The notes: generated by a model from the letters alone, not told the origin. A stretch of DNA of 64,000 nucleotides from an uncultured Ectothiorhodospiraceae bacterium (GCA_937867305.1 CALMKJ010000022.1:26367-90366), one strand, 5' to 3'. Positions 33,114 through 42,296 are shown, numbered from the stretch's first letter. Translations and numbers: made by a program.

Positions 33114-33899
33114 GTGGGCGGGGAGCGCGAGGCCGTCGTCGAGGTCCGCGGGCTCACCACCCGGCTGGACGGTGTCACCGTGCACGAGGCCCTCGACCTG
33201 GACGTGCGCCGGGGTGAAGTGCTCGCGATCGTCGGCGGCAGCGGCACGGGTAAGACCACCCTGCTGCGGGCGATGGTCATGCTGCTGCGCCCGGCGGCGG
33301 GGACCGTGCGCCTGCTCGGCGAGGACGTGAGGGATGCGTCACCGGCCGAGGCGTCCCGGCTGCGCGAGCGCATCGGGGTCACCTTCCAGCAGGGGGCCCT
33401 GTTCAGCTCCCTGAGCGTGCTGGAAAATGTGGCCCTGCCGCTGCGCGAGCACACGGCGCTGCCTGCGGCCCTGGTGCAGGACGTCGCCCGGCTCAAGCTC
33501 TCGCTGGCCGGCCTCCCGGCCTCGGCCGCCGACAAGCAGCCGGGGGAGCTGAGCGGTGGAATGACGAAGAGGGCCGCGGTTGCCCGCGCCCTGGCGCTCG
33601 ACCCCGAGATCCTGTTTCTCGACGAGCCCACGGCGGGCCTCGACCCGGACAGCGCGTCGGCCTTCGACGAACTGGTGCTGGAGTTGCGTGACTCGCTCGG
33701 CCTCACGGTGGTGATGGTCACCCACGACCTGGACACGCTCTGGCGCACCGCCGACCGGGTCGCGTTCCTGGGGGAGCGGCGCGTGCTCGCGCTCGACACG
33801 ATGCGGGGCCTCTGCAGCCTGGGACACCCGCTGGTGAAGTCCTTCTTCGACGGCCCGCGCGGTCGCGCGGCGAGGGAGTGCGCGTGGAAGAGCGGGTAA
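33114..33899 (+). CDS. mlaF: Phospholipid ABC transporter ATPase MlaF
   Basis: 261 residues. It powers the Mla-type lipid transporter from the cytoplasm. Walker A GGSGTGKTT, the Q-loop region FQQGALFSSLSVLENVALPL, the signature LSGGMTKRAAVARAL, Walker B ILFLDEPTAGLDP and the switch His in MVTHD are complete. The GTG start follows the mlaE stop with no gap. The last 16 bases overlap mlaD. Confidence 0.96.
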   Translation: MGGEREAVVEVRGLTTRLDGVTVHEALDLDVRRGEVLAIVGGSGTGKTTLLRAMVMLLRPAAGTVRLLGEDVRDASPAEASRLRERIGVTFQQGALFSSLSVLENVALPLREHTALPAALVQDVARLKLSLAGLPASAADKQPGELSGGMTKRAAVARALALDPEILFLDEPTAGLDPDSASAFDELVLELRDSLGLTVVMVTHDLDTLWRTADRVAFLGERRVLALDTMRGLCSLGHPLVKSFFDGPRGRAARECAWKSG

Positions 33900-34828
33900 A
33901 CTACGCCCTGATCGGGCTCTTCGTCGTGGTGCTGAGCGCGGTGTTCGTGGGGGTGGTCACCTGGCTTGCCGCCGCGGGCGGCGAGAAGACCTACGACACC
34001 TACGCCGCCTACACGGCGGAGTCGGTTTCCGGCCTGAGCCCGAAGGCGGCGGTGAAGTATCGGGGTGTCGACGTGGGCAGGGTCCGGGAGATCGCGCTCG
34101 ATCGGGACAACCCGGAGCGCGTGCGCCTGCTGCTCGAGATCGAGCGCGGCGCCCCGATCAAGGTGGATACGGTGGCCGTGCTCGCCACCCAGGGCGTGAC
34201 CGGCCTGGCGTTCGTGGACCTGACGGGGGGGAGCCGCGAGGCCGAGGCGCTGGTGGCCCCGCCGGGACAGGAGTACCCGGAGATCCGGACCGGACCCTCC
34301 CTGATGATGCGGATCGACACGGCCGCCACGACCCTGTTGACCCAGTTGGGGCAGGTCGCGGGGGACCTCTCGAGGGTCACGGACCGGATGACGTCCCTCC
34401 TGGACCCCGGGACCGTGGCCTCCGCCGGCGGCACCCTGCGCCACCTGGAACAGGTGACGGGGGCCGTGGCGGAGCGGGTGGGTGACCTGGGGGAGGGGAT
34501 CCGCGAGGGGCGGGTGATGCTCTCGAACTGGGCCAGGGCCAGTGAGGACCTTCCCGCGCTGATCGGGAGCCTCAAGGACGGCGCCGCTTCCGTGCACGAG
34601 GCCCTGGGGGGGGTGAACCGCGCCGCGGCGGGGATCGACCGGATGGTCGCGGACACCCGCAAAGACCTGGTGCGGGCCTCCACGGACACGCTGGCCCAGC
34701 TCGAGGCGTTGCTGGTGGAACTGAAGCAGCTGACCCGCACGTTCCAGCGCCTGGGGGCCGACATCGAGCGCGACCCGAATCTTCTGCTGTTCGGGCGCAG
34801 GGGACGGGAGAAGGGACCGGGGGAGTGA
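33884..34828 (+). CDS. mlaD: MCE-domain lipid transporter subunit MlaD
   Basis: 314 residues. An N-terminal membrane anchor (YALIGLFVVVLSAVFVGVVTWL) is followed by an MCE domain (TYAAYTAESVSGLSPKAAVKYRG...). A long C-terminal helical region of about 170 residues follows, more than in E. coli MlaD (183 aa in total). Hexameric MCE rings form the lipid tunnel across the periplasm; a longer helical tail could lengthen it. GTG 33884 is chosen because GAGGGA lies 6 bases before it; GTG 33878 directly abuts that site. It overlaps mlaF by 16 bases. Confidence 0.92.
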   Translation: MEERVNYALIGLFVVVLSAVFVGVVTWLAAAGGEKTYDTYAAYTAESVSGLSPKAAVKYRGVDVGRVREIALDRDNPERVRLLLEIERGAPIKVDTVAVLATQGVTGLAFVDLTGGSREAEALVAPPGQEYPEIRTGPSLMMRIDTAATTLLTQLGQVAGDLSRVTDRMTSLLDPGTVASAGGTLRHLEQVTGAVAERVGDLGEGIREGRVMLSNWARASEDLPALIGSLKDGAASVHEALGGVNRAAAGIDRMVADTRKDLVRASTDTLAQLEALLVELKQLTRTFQRLGADIERDPNLLLFGRRGREKGPGE

Positions 34829-34833
34829 TACCG

Positions 34834-35493
34834 ATGGGATGGTTGCTGAGCTCGGCGCCCGTCGCTCGGGGCCGGTACAGGGCGGTCGGCCTGGGGGCGC
34901 TCGTCCTGGCCGCCGCAGGGCTCGCCGGCTGCGCCTCGGGCGGGCCGCTCGCGCAGGACAGCCTGCAGACGCACGTGCTCTCGGTGCCCGCGGCGCCGCG
35001 GTCGGCACCGGCCTCCAGCGGACCCGTTCTGCTCGTCTCGCCTCCGGCGGCGCGCGCCGGGCTCGACTCCCGGCGTATCGCCTACATCCAGCGGCCCTTC
35101 GAGCTGAGCTACTTCGCCCGCAGCGAGTGGGCCGACACGCCAGCCCGCATGCTGCAGCCGCTGCTGGTGCAGTCGCTCGAGGGAAGCGGGGCGTTCCAGG
35201 CCGTGGTGGCGGGTCCGAGCCCCGTGGCGGCGGACCTGCGGCTCGAGACCGAGGTCCTCGCACTCCACCAGGAGTTCCTCTCGACACCGAGCGTCGCCCG
35301 GGTCGCCCTGCGGGCCCAGGCGGTCGACCCTACCTCGCGCCGGGTGGTGGCGACCGAGACCTTCGAGGCCACGGAGCCGGCCGATTCCGCCGACCCCTAT
35401 GGTGGGGTGGTCGCCACGAACCGGGCGCTCGGCCGGGTGCTCGCCGACCTCACGGCCTTCGCGTCCCGACTCGGGCGGGGCCCGGCGCGCTGA
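34834..35493 (+). CDS. ABC-type transport auxiliary lipoprotein (PqiC/YmbA-like)
   Basis: 219 residues. The N-terminus has a lipoprotein signal with lipobox LAGC, so it is probably anchored in the outer membrane or inner leaflet. The body (SRRIAYIQRPFELSYFARSEWADTPARMLQPLLVQSLEGSGAFQAV, then DLRLETEVLALHQEF) matches the family of lipoproteins encoded with MCE transporters such as PqiC. ATG 34834 has GGGGGAG 9 bases upstream; a GTG at 34825 overlaps the mlaD stop but has no spacing. It probably serves the same lipid-transport complex. Confidence 0.85.
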   Translation: MGWLLSSAPVARGRYRAVGLGALVLAAAGLAGCASGGPLAQDSLQTHVLSVPAAPRSAPASSGPVLLVSPPAARAGLDSRRIAYIQRPFELSYFARSEWADTPARMLQPLLVQSLEGSGAFQAVVAGPSPVAADLRLETEVLALHQEFLSTPSVARVALRAQAVDPTSRRVVATETFEATEPADSADPYGGVVATNRALGRVLADLTAFASRLGRGPAR

Positions 35494-35504
35494 ACGCCTC
35501 ACAC

Positions 35505-36872
35505 CTAGGTCTGCGTCCGGAGCCGGGAGAGGATCTCGGTGCGGGCGGAGTTGAGGAGCGAGTCCCGGTCCAGGGTGTCGAGGATCTCCTGCACCGCGCG
35601 CTTCGGGCCGAGCTCGCCCCAGGACCGGCCCTGCTGGAAGTAGCGCTGGGCGGCCCGGCCGACCACGTAGGTGGCGAAGTAGGCGACGGCACCCTGGGCC
35701 GTCCCCGTCACGAGTGTCGATAGCCCGAAGGTTCCCCCCTTCAGCAGGGAGGACACCAGGTTGACGCCCCACACCGTCCCCAGCACGAGCCCCATCTGGG
35801 CGCCGATGGTGCGCACCAGCGCCCCTGCCTCGTTGTGGGTGACCGGCAGTCCGTAGACCCGGGACAGGTGCCAGACGAGGCTCACGTCCACCGCGACGGC
35901 CGCCATCAGGTCGGAGATCGGCACGGGGTTGAGACCGACGAGCACGCCTTTGGCCAGGCTCCAGTTGCGCAGGATGCGCTCGGCCAGGTCCCGCTGGGCG
36001 TCCACCGCTCGCCGGGCGAGGGTGTCGCTCAGCTTTCCGGCGAACAGGGTCGCGTTGAGGGCGGCGAGCGTCTTGCCCTCCCGCTCCAGGATGGTCCAGA
36101 GCCGGTCGCGCAGGTCCTGCACCTCCTTGGGCGGGGTCCGCTGGGTCTCCCTCTCGTTGCCCTGCGCGTCCACCTCCAGGTAGACCCTGGGCGCAGGCGC
36201 GGCGGCCGAGGTGACGATGTTCGCGGCGGGCACGATGCCCGCCGTTCGCCGCGCGAGCGACTCGATCACGAGGGCGCGGTCGGCCCGGGTGTAGCGGTCG
36301 GCCTTGTTGAATACGAGCAGCATCGGCCGGGACTCGGCCGCGATACGCCGCAGGGCGGCAATCTCGGGCTGGGTGATGTCACCGTCCACCACGAAGAGCA
36401 CCAGGTCCGCGCGCCCCGCCACCTCGTGCGCCAGCCGCTCCCGGGCCTCGCCGTCCACCTCGTTGATGCCGGGGGTGTCGATGAGATAGACCCCCCCACC
36501 GCCCGACTCGGTCCGCCAGTGGGCCATGCGGGCGTCCTTCGTCTCCCCGTGCAGCGGGCTCGTCGCGAAGCGTGGCTCCCCGAGCAGCGCGTTCAGGAGC
36601 GCGGACTTGCCGACGCCGACCCGGCCGAAGACCGCGATGTGGATCTGGCCGTGCTCGAGCTTGTCGAGCATCGCCTGGACCCGGGCGAATTCGCCCGACA
36701 GCGCCCGGCGCACGGGCGCCGGGACGTCGGTGTCGCTCACCAGGGCGCGCAGGGAATCGCGCGCCCGCTCCAGGTGCTCGTCGCCGGCCTCAGGAGCGCG
36801 TGGAGCGCGTGAGGCGGACTTCGGCCAGAGCGAGCTTCGCCAGGCGACGAGCGCGTCCTTCCACGTCTTCAC
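35505..36872 (-). CDS. GTPase with C-terminal DUF697-type domain (YcjF-like)
   Basis: 455 residues. GTPase motifs are complete: GRVGVGKS (83-90), DTPG (132-135) and NKAD (189-192). The second half (SLAKGVLVGLNPVPISDLMAAVAVDVSLVWHLSRVYGLP...) has hydrophobic segments typical of DUF697 proteins and likely binds the membrane. The GTG start has a strong GAGGAG site and lies inside the end of the upstream gene, giving an 83-base overlap in another frame. Convergent with the lipoprotein gene, 11 bases away. The cellular role of this family is not well defined. Confidence 0.85.
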   Translation of the reverse strand: MKTWKDALVAWRSSLWPKSASRAPRAPEAGDEHLERARDSLRALVSDTDVPAPVRRALSGEFARVQAMLDKLEHGQIHIAVFGRVGVGKSALLNALLGEPRFATSPLHGETKDARMAHWRTESGGGGVYLIDTPGINEVDGEARERLAHEVAGRADLVLFVVDGDITQPEIAALRRIAAESRPMLLVFNKADRYTRADRALVIESLARRTAGIVPAANIVTSAAAPAPRVYLEVDAQGNERETQRTPPKEVQDLRDRLWTILEREGKTLAALNATLFAGKLSDTLARRAVDAQRDLAERILRNWSLAKGVLVGLNPVPISDLMAAVAVDVSLVWHLSRVYGLPVTHNEAGALVRTIGAQMGLVLGTVWGVNLVSSLLKGGTFGLSTLVTGTAQGAVAYFATYVVGRAAQRYFQQGRSWGELGPKRAVQEILDTLDRDSLLNSARTEILSRLRTQT

Positions 36873-38298
36873 TCAACCTCTCCTCGAACGTCTTCAGGGC
36901 GACCTGCTCGGGCAGGGTGCCCCGTGAGGCCAGGGTGTCGGCCACGGCCCGCCCCAGGCTGTCGAACAGTAATCCGTAGGCGACCGCGTGAACCAGGCCG
37001 CCCGTGAGGGTGCCCACCCCCGGGAAGGCCTTCAGGGCGTTGCCGGCGACTGCGAGCAGGACCGGGACTGTTTTGTTCACCCGCCCGCTGGCGTTCAGCA
37101 GAAAGCGCTCCACGTCCACCTTCGAGAGAGGGACCTCGTAGATGTCCGCGAGGCCCCGCAGCATCTGAAAGCCCAGGTAACCCTGGATGACCACGTCGGT
37201 TCCCGGGCTCACGGCCGCCATCGCGCCGAGAATCGCCTTGCGGGTCGAGCTCGACACGACCTCGAGGGCGCGCGTGCGTCGGTGGGTGGCGAGCGACTCG
37301 TCGAGCTTGCGCGACGCCAGGACGAACACCGCGGCGTCGCGCAGCCCGTCCAGCACCTTCCGGTCCCCGTCGATGCGCCGCTGGATCGCCTGCGCCAGCT
37401 CTTCCGTTCGGGGCGGGATGACACGGGTCACGACGTCCTCGCGGCCGTCGCTGTGCATCCGGACGAGCTCCCGCTCGGCCCCGGCGCTCACCGAGACGAC
37501 GTCGACCCGGCTTCCGCCGGCCACCCTCGCCGCCAGCCGCGCGCGCAGGGTCTCCTGGTCCTGGGCGCTCATCAGGTCGCTCTTGCCGAGCGCCAGGACG
37601 ACCGGTTTGCCGAGGGCCAGCACCTCGTGCAGGGCAGTCAGCTGGTCCCGGGTCAGGTCGCCCTCGATGAGATACACGACGAGGTGCGCCCGCAGGGCCT
37701 CTTCCCTGGCGACCGTGTCGAGGGTCCCGTCGGCCTCCAGGAGCCCGGGGAGGTCGCTGATCACCAGGCGGTCTCCCGCGGGGCTCTCCCAGGTGTACCG
37801 GGTGATCTCCCGGGTGGTACCTCCCACCGGGCTCACCGCCGCGGTGGCCCCGGGCAGCAGGGCACGGACCAGGGAGCTCTTCCCCGTGCTGACGGGGCCG
37901 AGCAGCGCCACGTGGATCTGTCCCGCCTCGCGCCGGGCGGCCAGCTCCTCGAGCTCCTGGCGCGCCTCCTCGGCCTCCGCCACGGCGCCCTTCGAGACTG
38001 CGCGCTCGATCCGGGCCCGGATCTCGGCCTCGGTCGGCGCGGGCGGCGATTCGGCCTCGCGTCGCGCGCGGCGGCGCCGGCGGGGGGTCAGCACGCGCCA
38101 GATGAGGCGGGCGCCGAATCCCGTGAGCAGGGCCAGCCCGAGCGCGTAGAGTGCGACGAACCAGACCGGTGACTGCCGCAGGTGGTCCCAGACCTGGAAG
38201 GCGATGCTGGTCGCGTAGAGCACGACGAGCAGCAGCAATGCGAGACCGAGCGAGAGCCCGACGGCGATGAGCAGGCGCAGGGGCAGGGAGGATCGCAT
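36790..38298 (-). CDS. Membrane GTPase-like protein with DUF697-type domain
   Basis: 502 residues. Two N-terminal membrane helices (about 6-34 and 45-70) are followed by a basic stretch of Arg residues and a coiled-coil linker. The G domain has P-loop GPVSTGKS (134-141) and G3 DLPG (182-185). The G4 position reads GKSD (238-241) instead of NKxD, so guanine specificity is uncertain. The C-terminal half (GAMAAVSPGTDVVIQGYLGFQMLRGLADIYEVP...) is DUF697-like. It forms a co-directional pair with the next GTPase, whose start it overlaps by 83 bases. The longer in-frame extension to 39441 was rejected because it covers sixA and the CHAD gene. Confidence 0.82.
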   Translation of the reverse strand: MRSSLPLRLLIAVGLSLGLALLLLVVLYATSIAFQVWDHLRQSPVWFVALYALGLALLTGFGARLIWRVLTPRRRRRARREAESPPAPTEAEIRARIERAVSKGAVAEAEEARQELEELAARREAGQIHVALLGPVSTGKSSLVRALLPGATAAVSPVGGTTREITRYTWESPAGDRLVISDLPGLLEADGTLDTVAREEALRAHLVVYLIEGDLTRDQLTALHEVLALGKPVVLALGKSDLMSAQDQETLRARLAARVAGGSRVDVVSVSAGAERELVRMHSDGREDVVTRVIPPRTEELAQAIQRRIDGDRKVLDGLRDAAVFVLASRKLDESLATHRRTRALEVVSSSTRKAILGAMAAVSPGTDVVIQGYLGFQMLRGLADIYEVPLSKVDVERFLLNASGRVNKTVPVLLAVAGNALKAFPGVGTLTGGLVHAVAYGLLFDSLGRAVADTLASRGTLPEQVALKTFEERLSEDVEGRARRLAKLALAEVRLTRSTRS

Positions 38299-38406
38299 GG
38301 TGGCCGGTGTTGCCTCGTTGGGGCCATCATAGTCGGCATCGTGGCCGCCGACGACAGGGGCGTTGCGGTCGGCGCGGCTCGCTCCACTTCTCGACTCGAG
38401 GCGACC

Positions 38407-38925
38407 ATGCGTAGAGAACTGATCCTGCTGCGCCACGCCAAGTCCGATTGGGCGGTTGCGGGTGAGGCCGACTTCGACCGGCCGCTCACCGACGGGGGCA
38501 AGAAGGAGGCGCCCAGGGTCGGGAAGTGGCTGCGCCGCCGGGGGCTCGCACCGGACCTCGTGGTCAGTTCGCCGGCGAAGCGCGCCCGCCAGACCACCCG
38601 GCGGGTGTGCGAAGGGCTCGGTTACGACGCCGGGCTCGTGGTCTGGGATCCGCAGGTCTACGGAGCCGAGCCGGACACCCTGTTGGAGATCCTGGGCGCC
38701 TGCCCGGGCACTGCCCGCCGCGTGCTGCTGGTCGGCCACAACCCCGGCCTCGAGAGGCTGCTCGCCTACCTCTGGGGGGCGGGATGCGTGGTGCCTGCGG
38801 ACGGCAAGCTTCTGCCGACTGCCACGGTGGCCTGGTTGGAGCTTCCCGAGGACTGGTCGGCGCTGGCCCGCGGGAGCGGTGTGCTGCGCGGGCTGACCCG
38901 GCCTGGGGAGATGGCGGACGACTAG
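38407..38925 (+). CDS. sixA: Phosphohistidine phosphatase SixA-like
   Basis: 172 residues, a compact histidine-phosphatase domain. LILLRHAKSDWA has the RHG-type catalytic His, LTDGGKKEAPRVGKWL and VSSPAKRARQTTR follow, and LVGHNPGLERLL holds the second His. In E. coli SixA removes phosphate from a His of phosphotransfer proteins. The ATG at 38407 is preceded by GAGG. It is divergent from the GTPase gene and overlaps the end of the CHAD gene by 4 bases. Confidence 0.9.
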   Translation: MRRELILLRHAKSDWAVAGEADFDRPLTDGGKKEAPRVGKWLRRRGLAPDLVVSSPAKRARQTTRRVCEGLGYDAGLVVWDPQVYGAEPDTLLEILGACPGTARRVLLVGHNPGLERLLAYLWGAGCVVPADGKLLPTATVAWLELPEDWSALARGSGVLRGLTRPGEMADD

Positions 38926-40550
38926 CCTGGCGATGTCCCGCCCGCCCGTGCGCGACCTGCGTCGGCCACTTCCTGGACGCCGTTGCGCCGGCGGAAGGTC
39001 TGGCGAAAGGCGCGGACCGTTTCCGGTGCGGAGAATGCGTCGAAGCGCTCCGCGAACTCCAGCCGGACCTTGGTCTGGCGCTGGGCCAGGCCCGCGATCA
39101 ACTGCCCCATGGCCGCCGCCGTCTCCGGCGCCAGAGTACCCTCCTTTGCCATCTGTCGCTCGAAGCGCCCCAGTTGCTCCTGCTGGACGTGCAGGTCCTG
39201 CATCTCCCCCAGGTTGTCCTGGAAGGTCTTCAGCGCCCGCACGGGGAGGTCCACGGCCTCGGGCGGGAACAGGCTGCGGAAGAATTCCATCAGGTAGCGG
39301 AGCTTCTTCCCGGCGATCCGGACCTCGTGCAGGTCGCCGGGGGGGGAGTCCCGGTGGATGGCCTCGCCCAGGTGCATCAGGTTCCGGTACGCGCGCCAGA
39401 TGCGCTTGCGCGCTACCTTCCCGACCGGCCGCAGCGCCCATTTCGCCACCGGCCGCCGGGGCAGGGGGCGGCCGGCGAGGAGGCGCCAGCGCCTGGTCAG
39501 CCGCCGGAACCGGGCGGACTCGAGGCAGGCCGCCAGTTCCCCGTAGGCCCTGGTCTGACGGGCGGTGAGGAAGGTCCGGAAGGGCTCCAGATGCGGTCGG
39601 ACCCCGGCAGGCAGCCGCGCGGCGTAATCGTCGAAGGCGAGCAGGTAGACGTCCACGTCCCGGGCGGCACTGGTCGCGTGCCCGAGCCAGCCCAGATCGT
39701 CGCGCAGGACCGCGACCCGCCGGTCGGGGAAGACGCCGCGGACCTGCCCCAGGAGGGAACGGGCGCGGCGGACGGAGACCCGGAGGTCGTGCAGGAACTC
39801 GGTGTCGATGTGCTCCCGCACCCCCTTCTCGTTGGCGAGCATGGTTTCCAGCAGTTTGCGCAGGATGGCCTGCAGGGCGGCGTCGGTGCGCTGGTCGGCG
39901 GCGAGTCGGAAGGAAAGGCTGGGGTCGTAGTCGCCGGGGGGGTGGCCGGCGCGGGTCAGGGCCTCAGCCCGCAGCGCTGCTGTGGCCACTGCGAGACCCA
40001 GAGCGTCCCGGACGATGGTCTCGGCGGCGGTCAGGGCCTCAGGGCAGCCCCGCACCGGCAGCAGACGCAACCGCCGGGGCCCGAAGCCTGGCCGGCGACC
40101 GGCGCGGCGCAGGTGCAGCGCCTCGATGCCGATGCGCAAGACGGTCTTGCCCTCCGGGTCCGTCGCGTCGAGGGTGGTCCTGGCTCCCGACAACCGCACC
40201 AGCGGCAGCAGCGCGCGGACCCCGAGCCGCGGGCCGAGCGTGTCGCGCAGGTGTCCCGGTGGCAGGTCGCGGGCGAAGCGGGGCAGGCCCTTCACCGGGG
40301 TGCTCGCGCGCACCTGCGACTCGTCGGCGGAGCGCCAGGTCAGGCGGTCGGTCCGGCCGGTGCTCTCCAGCTCGAGCCAGCCCCCGTCCTCGAAAACCCG
40401 CCAGTCGAAGGTGTCGAGAAGCACCAGGCTCAGCTCGTGGGCGGATTCCTCGCGCAGAGGCCAGGGCAGGTGGTGACGCAGCCGCGCGACCAGGGTCGCG
40501 GTGTCCAGGCCGTCGGGAAGCAGGAACTGCGGGGCTGCGGTGGTCGTCAC
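38922..40550 (-). CDS. CHAD domain protein with degenerate N-terminal CYTH-like part
   Basis: 542 residues. The last ~290 residues form a CHAD domain with paired helical repeats. These are EFLHDLRVSVRRARSLL with RDVDVYL, and DLHEVRIAGKKLRYLMEFF with DNLGEMQDL; conserved His, Arg and Lys line a basic cleft. CHAD domains are known to bind inorganic polyphosphate. The first ~200 residues loosely follow the CYTH/triphosphatase layout (LLDTFDWRVFEDGGWLELE), but I do not see the ExExK motif, so activity there is doubtful. Its neighbours sixA and the pst operon suggest a phosphate-linked role. Confidence 0.85.
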   Translation of the reverse strand: MTTTAAPQFLLPDGLDTATLVARLRHHLPWPLREESAHELSLVLLDTFDWRVFEDGGWLELESTGRTDRLTWRSADESQVRASTPVKGLPRFARDLPPGHLRDTLGPRLGVRALLPLVRLSGARTTLDATDPEGKTVLRIGIEALHLRRAGRRPGFGPRRLRLLPVRGCPEALTAAETIVRDALGLAVATAALRAEALTRAGHPPGDYDPSLSFRLAADQRTDAALQAILRKLLETMLANEKGVREHIDTEFLHDLRVSVRRARSLLGQVRGVFPDRRVAVLRDDLGWLGHATSAARDVDVYLLAFDDYAARLPAGVRPHLEPFRTFLTARQTRAYGELAACLESARFRRLTRRWRLLAGRPLPRRPVAKWALRPVGKVARKRIWRAYRNLMHLGEAIHRDSPPGDLHEVRIAGKKLRYLMEFFRSLFPPEAVDLPVRALKTFQDNLGEMQDLHVQQEQLGRFERQMAKEGTLAPETAAAMGQLIAGLAQRQTKVRLEFAERFDAFSAPETVRAFRQTFRRRNGVQEVADAGRARAGGTSPG

Positions 40551-40661
40551 GGTGGCGCGAAATCCCGCCCGGGTGCGCCGACGCGCAGGGGTCGGGGATG
40601 ATGGCCCCGGCCAACGCGCACGCCCGCCGGGGCGCGCGGCGGGGCTCGTCGATGGCGTCGC

Positions 40662-40985
40662 CTAGCGCTGCAGATATTGCAGCTTGCCCTTCTTGCCCGC
40701 CCACTCGGCGGCGTCGGGCAGCGGCTCCTTCTTCTCGGTGATTGTGGGCCAGACCTTGGCCAGCTCGGCATTCAGGGCGATGAAGGCGCGCTGGTCGTCC
40801 GGGACGTCGTCTTCGGCGCGGATGGCCTCGGCGGGGCACTCCTGCTCGCAAAGACTGCAGTCGATGCACTCGTCCGGATCGATGACCAGGAAATTCGGGC
40901 CCTCGTGGAAGCAGTCGACGGGGCAGACATCGACGCAGTCCGTGTACTTGCACCGGATGCAGTTCTCGAGCACGACATAAGCCAT
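40662..40985 (-). CDS. fdxA: 7Fe ferredoxin FdxA
   Basis: 107 residues. Cys residues at 9, 12, 17, 21 and 25 ([19 protein letters not shown]) and a CX2CX2CX3CP set at 40-50 fit a [3Fe-4S]/[4Fe-4S] ferredoxin. The C-terminal ~45 residues ([23 protein letters not shown]) form the extra DUF3470 segment of the FdxA group. It is a small cytoplasmic electron carrier; partners are unknown. The ATG at 40985 gives the canonical MAYVVLENC start. It is divergent from pstS. Confidence 0.95.
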   Translation of the reverse strand: MAYVVLENCIRCKYTDCVDVCPVDCFHEGPNFLVIDPDECIDCSLCEQECPAEAIRAEDDVPDDQRAFIALNAELAKVWPTITEKKEPLPDAAEWAGKKGKLQYLQR

Positions 40986-41107
40986 GGCTGCCTTCCCCTT
41001 CGCTTGCGGAGGATGCGGGGATCTTAGTCCCGACCGGCCCGGCCTGGCGAGCCCCGGCGCAGTCTTTCGCCCCGGGCCGGGGGACTGGCGCAGCTCAGGC
41101 ACACCGC

Positions 41108-41142
41108 CTGACACGAAGCTGTCACATTTCCGTGCCCATAAT
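41108..41142 (+). promoter_or_regulatory. PHO box and -10 element of the pst operon
   Basis: CTGACAC (41108-41114), GAAG, CTGTCAC (41119-41125) form two 7-bp PhoB half-sites 11 bp apart, very close to the consensus CTGTCAT repeat. CATAAT (41137-41142) lies 11 bases downstream, the usual spacing for a -10 at PhoB-activated promoters, where the box replaces the -35. Transcription would start near 41149 with a leader of about 95 nt. The operon should rise under phosphate limitation. Confidence 0.85.
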
Positions 41143-41243
41143 GCCCCCGCTTCGAGAGGCCGTCCGTACCCCATCCACGGTGCCCGGGGGTGGCCGGGGC
41201 GGCACTCTACCCACGACCTCAAAGCGGATATCGGAGGCTTACC

Positions 41244-42296
41244 TTGAGCAAGACCGCTACCCTCATCGCGACCGCTGTTGCAGCCGTCCTCTGGGTCCCG
41301 GCGAGCCAGGCCCAGACCTCGCGTGACTACATCAACGTGGTCGGATCGTCCACCGTCTTCCCGTTCTCCACCACGGTGGCCGAGCGGTTCGGGAAAGGGT
41401 CGAAGTTCAAGACCCCGAAGGTCGAGTCCACTGGCTCGGGCGGGGGCATCAAGCTCTTCTGCGAGGGCGTCGGCGTGCAGTACCCGGACGTCACCAACTC
41501 CTCGCGGCGGATCAAGAAGGGGGAGGTGGAGACCTGTGCCAAGAACGGGGTGACCGAGGTCGTCGAGGTCAAGATCGGCTACGACGGCATCGTGGTCGCC
41601 AACTCCAAGAAGAACGCCCCCAGCAAGATCAGCCTGAAGGACATCTACCTCGCGCTGGCCAAGGACGTGCCGGACCCGAAGGGTGGCGACAAGATGGTCC
41701 GCAACCCCTACAGGACCTGGAAGGAGGTCAACCCCGAACTCGCGGACAGGAAGATCGAGGTGCTCGGCCCACCGCCGACCTCCGGTACCCGCGACGCCTT
41801 CGTGGAGCTCGCGATGGAGGGCGGCTGCAAGAAGGTCCCCGCCTGCGCGGCCCTGGAGAAGACCGACAAGAAGGCCTTCGAGGCCGCCTTCAAAGGCATC
41901 CGCGAGGACGGGGCCTTCATCGAGGCGGGTGAGAACGACAACCTGATCGTGCAGAAGCTGGAGGCCAATCCGAACGCCTACGGCGTGTTCGGGTACAGTT
42001 TCCTGGACCAGAACGCCGACAAGATCCAGGGTGCCGTGATCGACGGGGTGGCCCCGGACTACGAATCGATCTCCTCGGCCAGGTACCCCGTGGCCCGGTC
42101 CCTGTACTTCTACGTCAAGAAGGCCCACCTGGACGTGATCCCGGGGCTCCGGGAGTTCGTCGCCGAGTTCACCAGCGAGAAGGCCTCCGGTCCGGACGGC
42201 TACCTGGCCGACAAGGGCCTGATCTCGCTGCCGCCAGACCTGCGCGCTCAGGTCCGGGACGACGCCAGGGCCATGAAGCCTCTCGTCCTCGAGTGA
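41244..42296 (+). CDS. pstS: Phosphate ABC transporter substrate-binding protein PstS
   Basis: 350 residues. It captures phosphate in the periplasm. The TTG at 41244 follows GGAGG by 6 bases and gives a good signal peptide ([23 protein letters not shown]). The mature part starts [21 protein letters not shown], with phosphate-binding turns [21 protein letters not shown] and [10 protein letters not shown]. The frame is open upstream to 41190, but that would disrupt the signal peptide. It is the first gene of the pst operon. Confidence 0.95.
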   Translation: MSKTATLIATAVAAVLWVPASQAQTSRDYINVVGSSTVFPFSTTVAERFGKGSKFKTPKVESTGSGGGIKLFCEGVGVQYPDVTNSSRRIKKGEVETCAKNGVTEVVEVKIGYDGIVVANSKKNAPSKISLKDIYLALAKDVPDPKGGDKMVRNPYRTWKEVNPELADRKIEVLGPPPTSGTRDAFVELAMEGGCKKVPACAALEKTDKKAFEAAFKGIREDGAFIEAGENDNLIVQKLEANPNAYGVFGYSFLDQNADKIQGAVIDGVAPDYESISSARYPVARSLYFYVKKAHLDVIPGLREFVAEFTSEKASGPDGYLADKGLISLPPDLRAQVRDDARAMKPLVLE

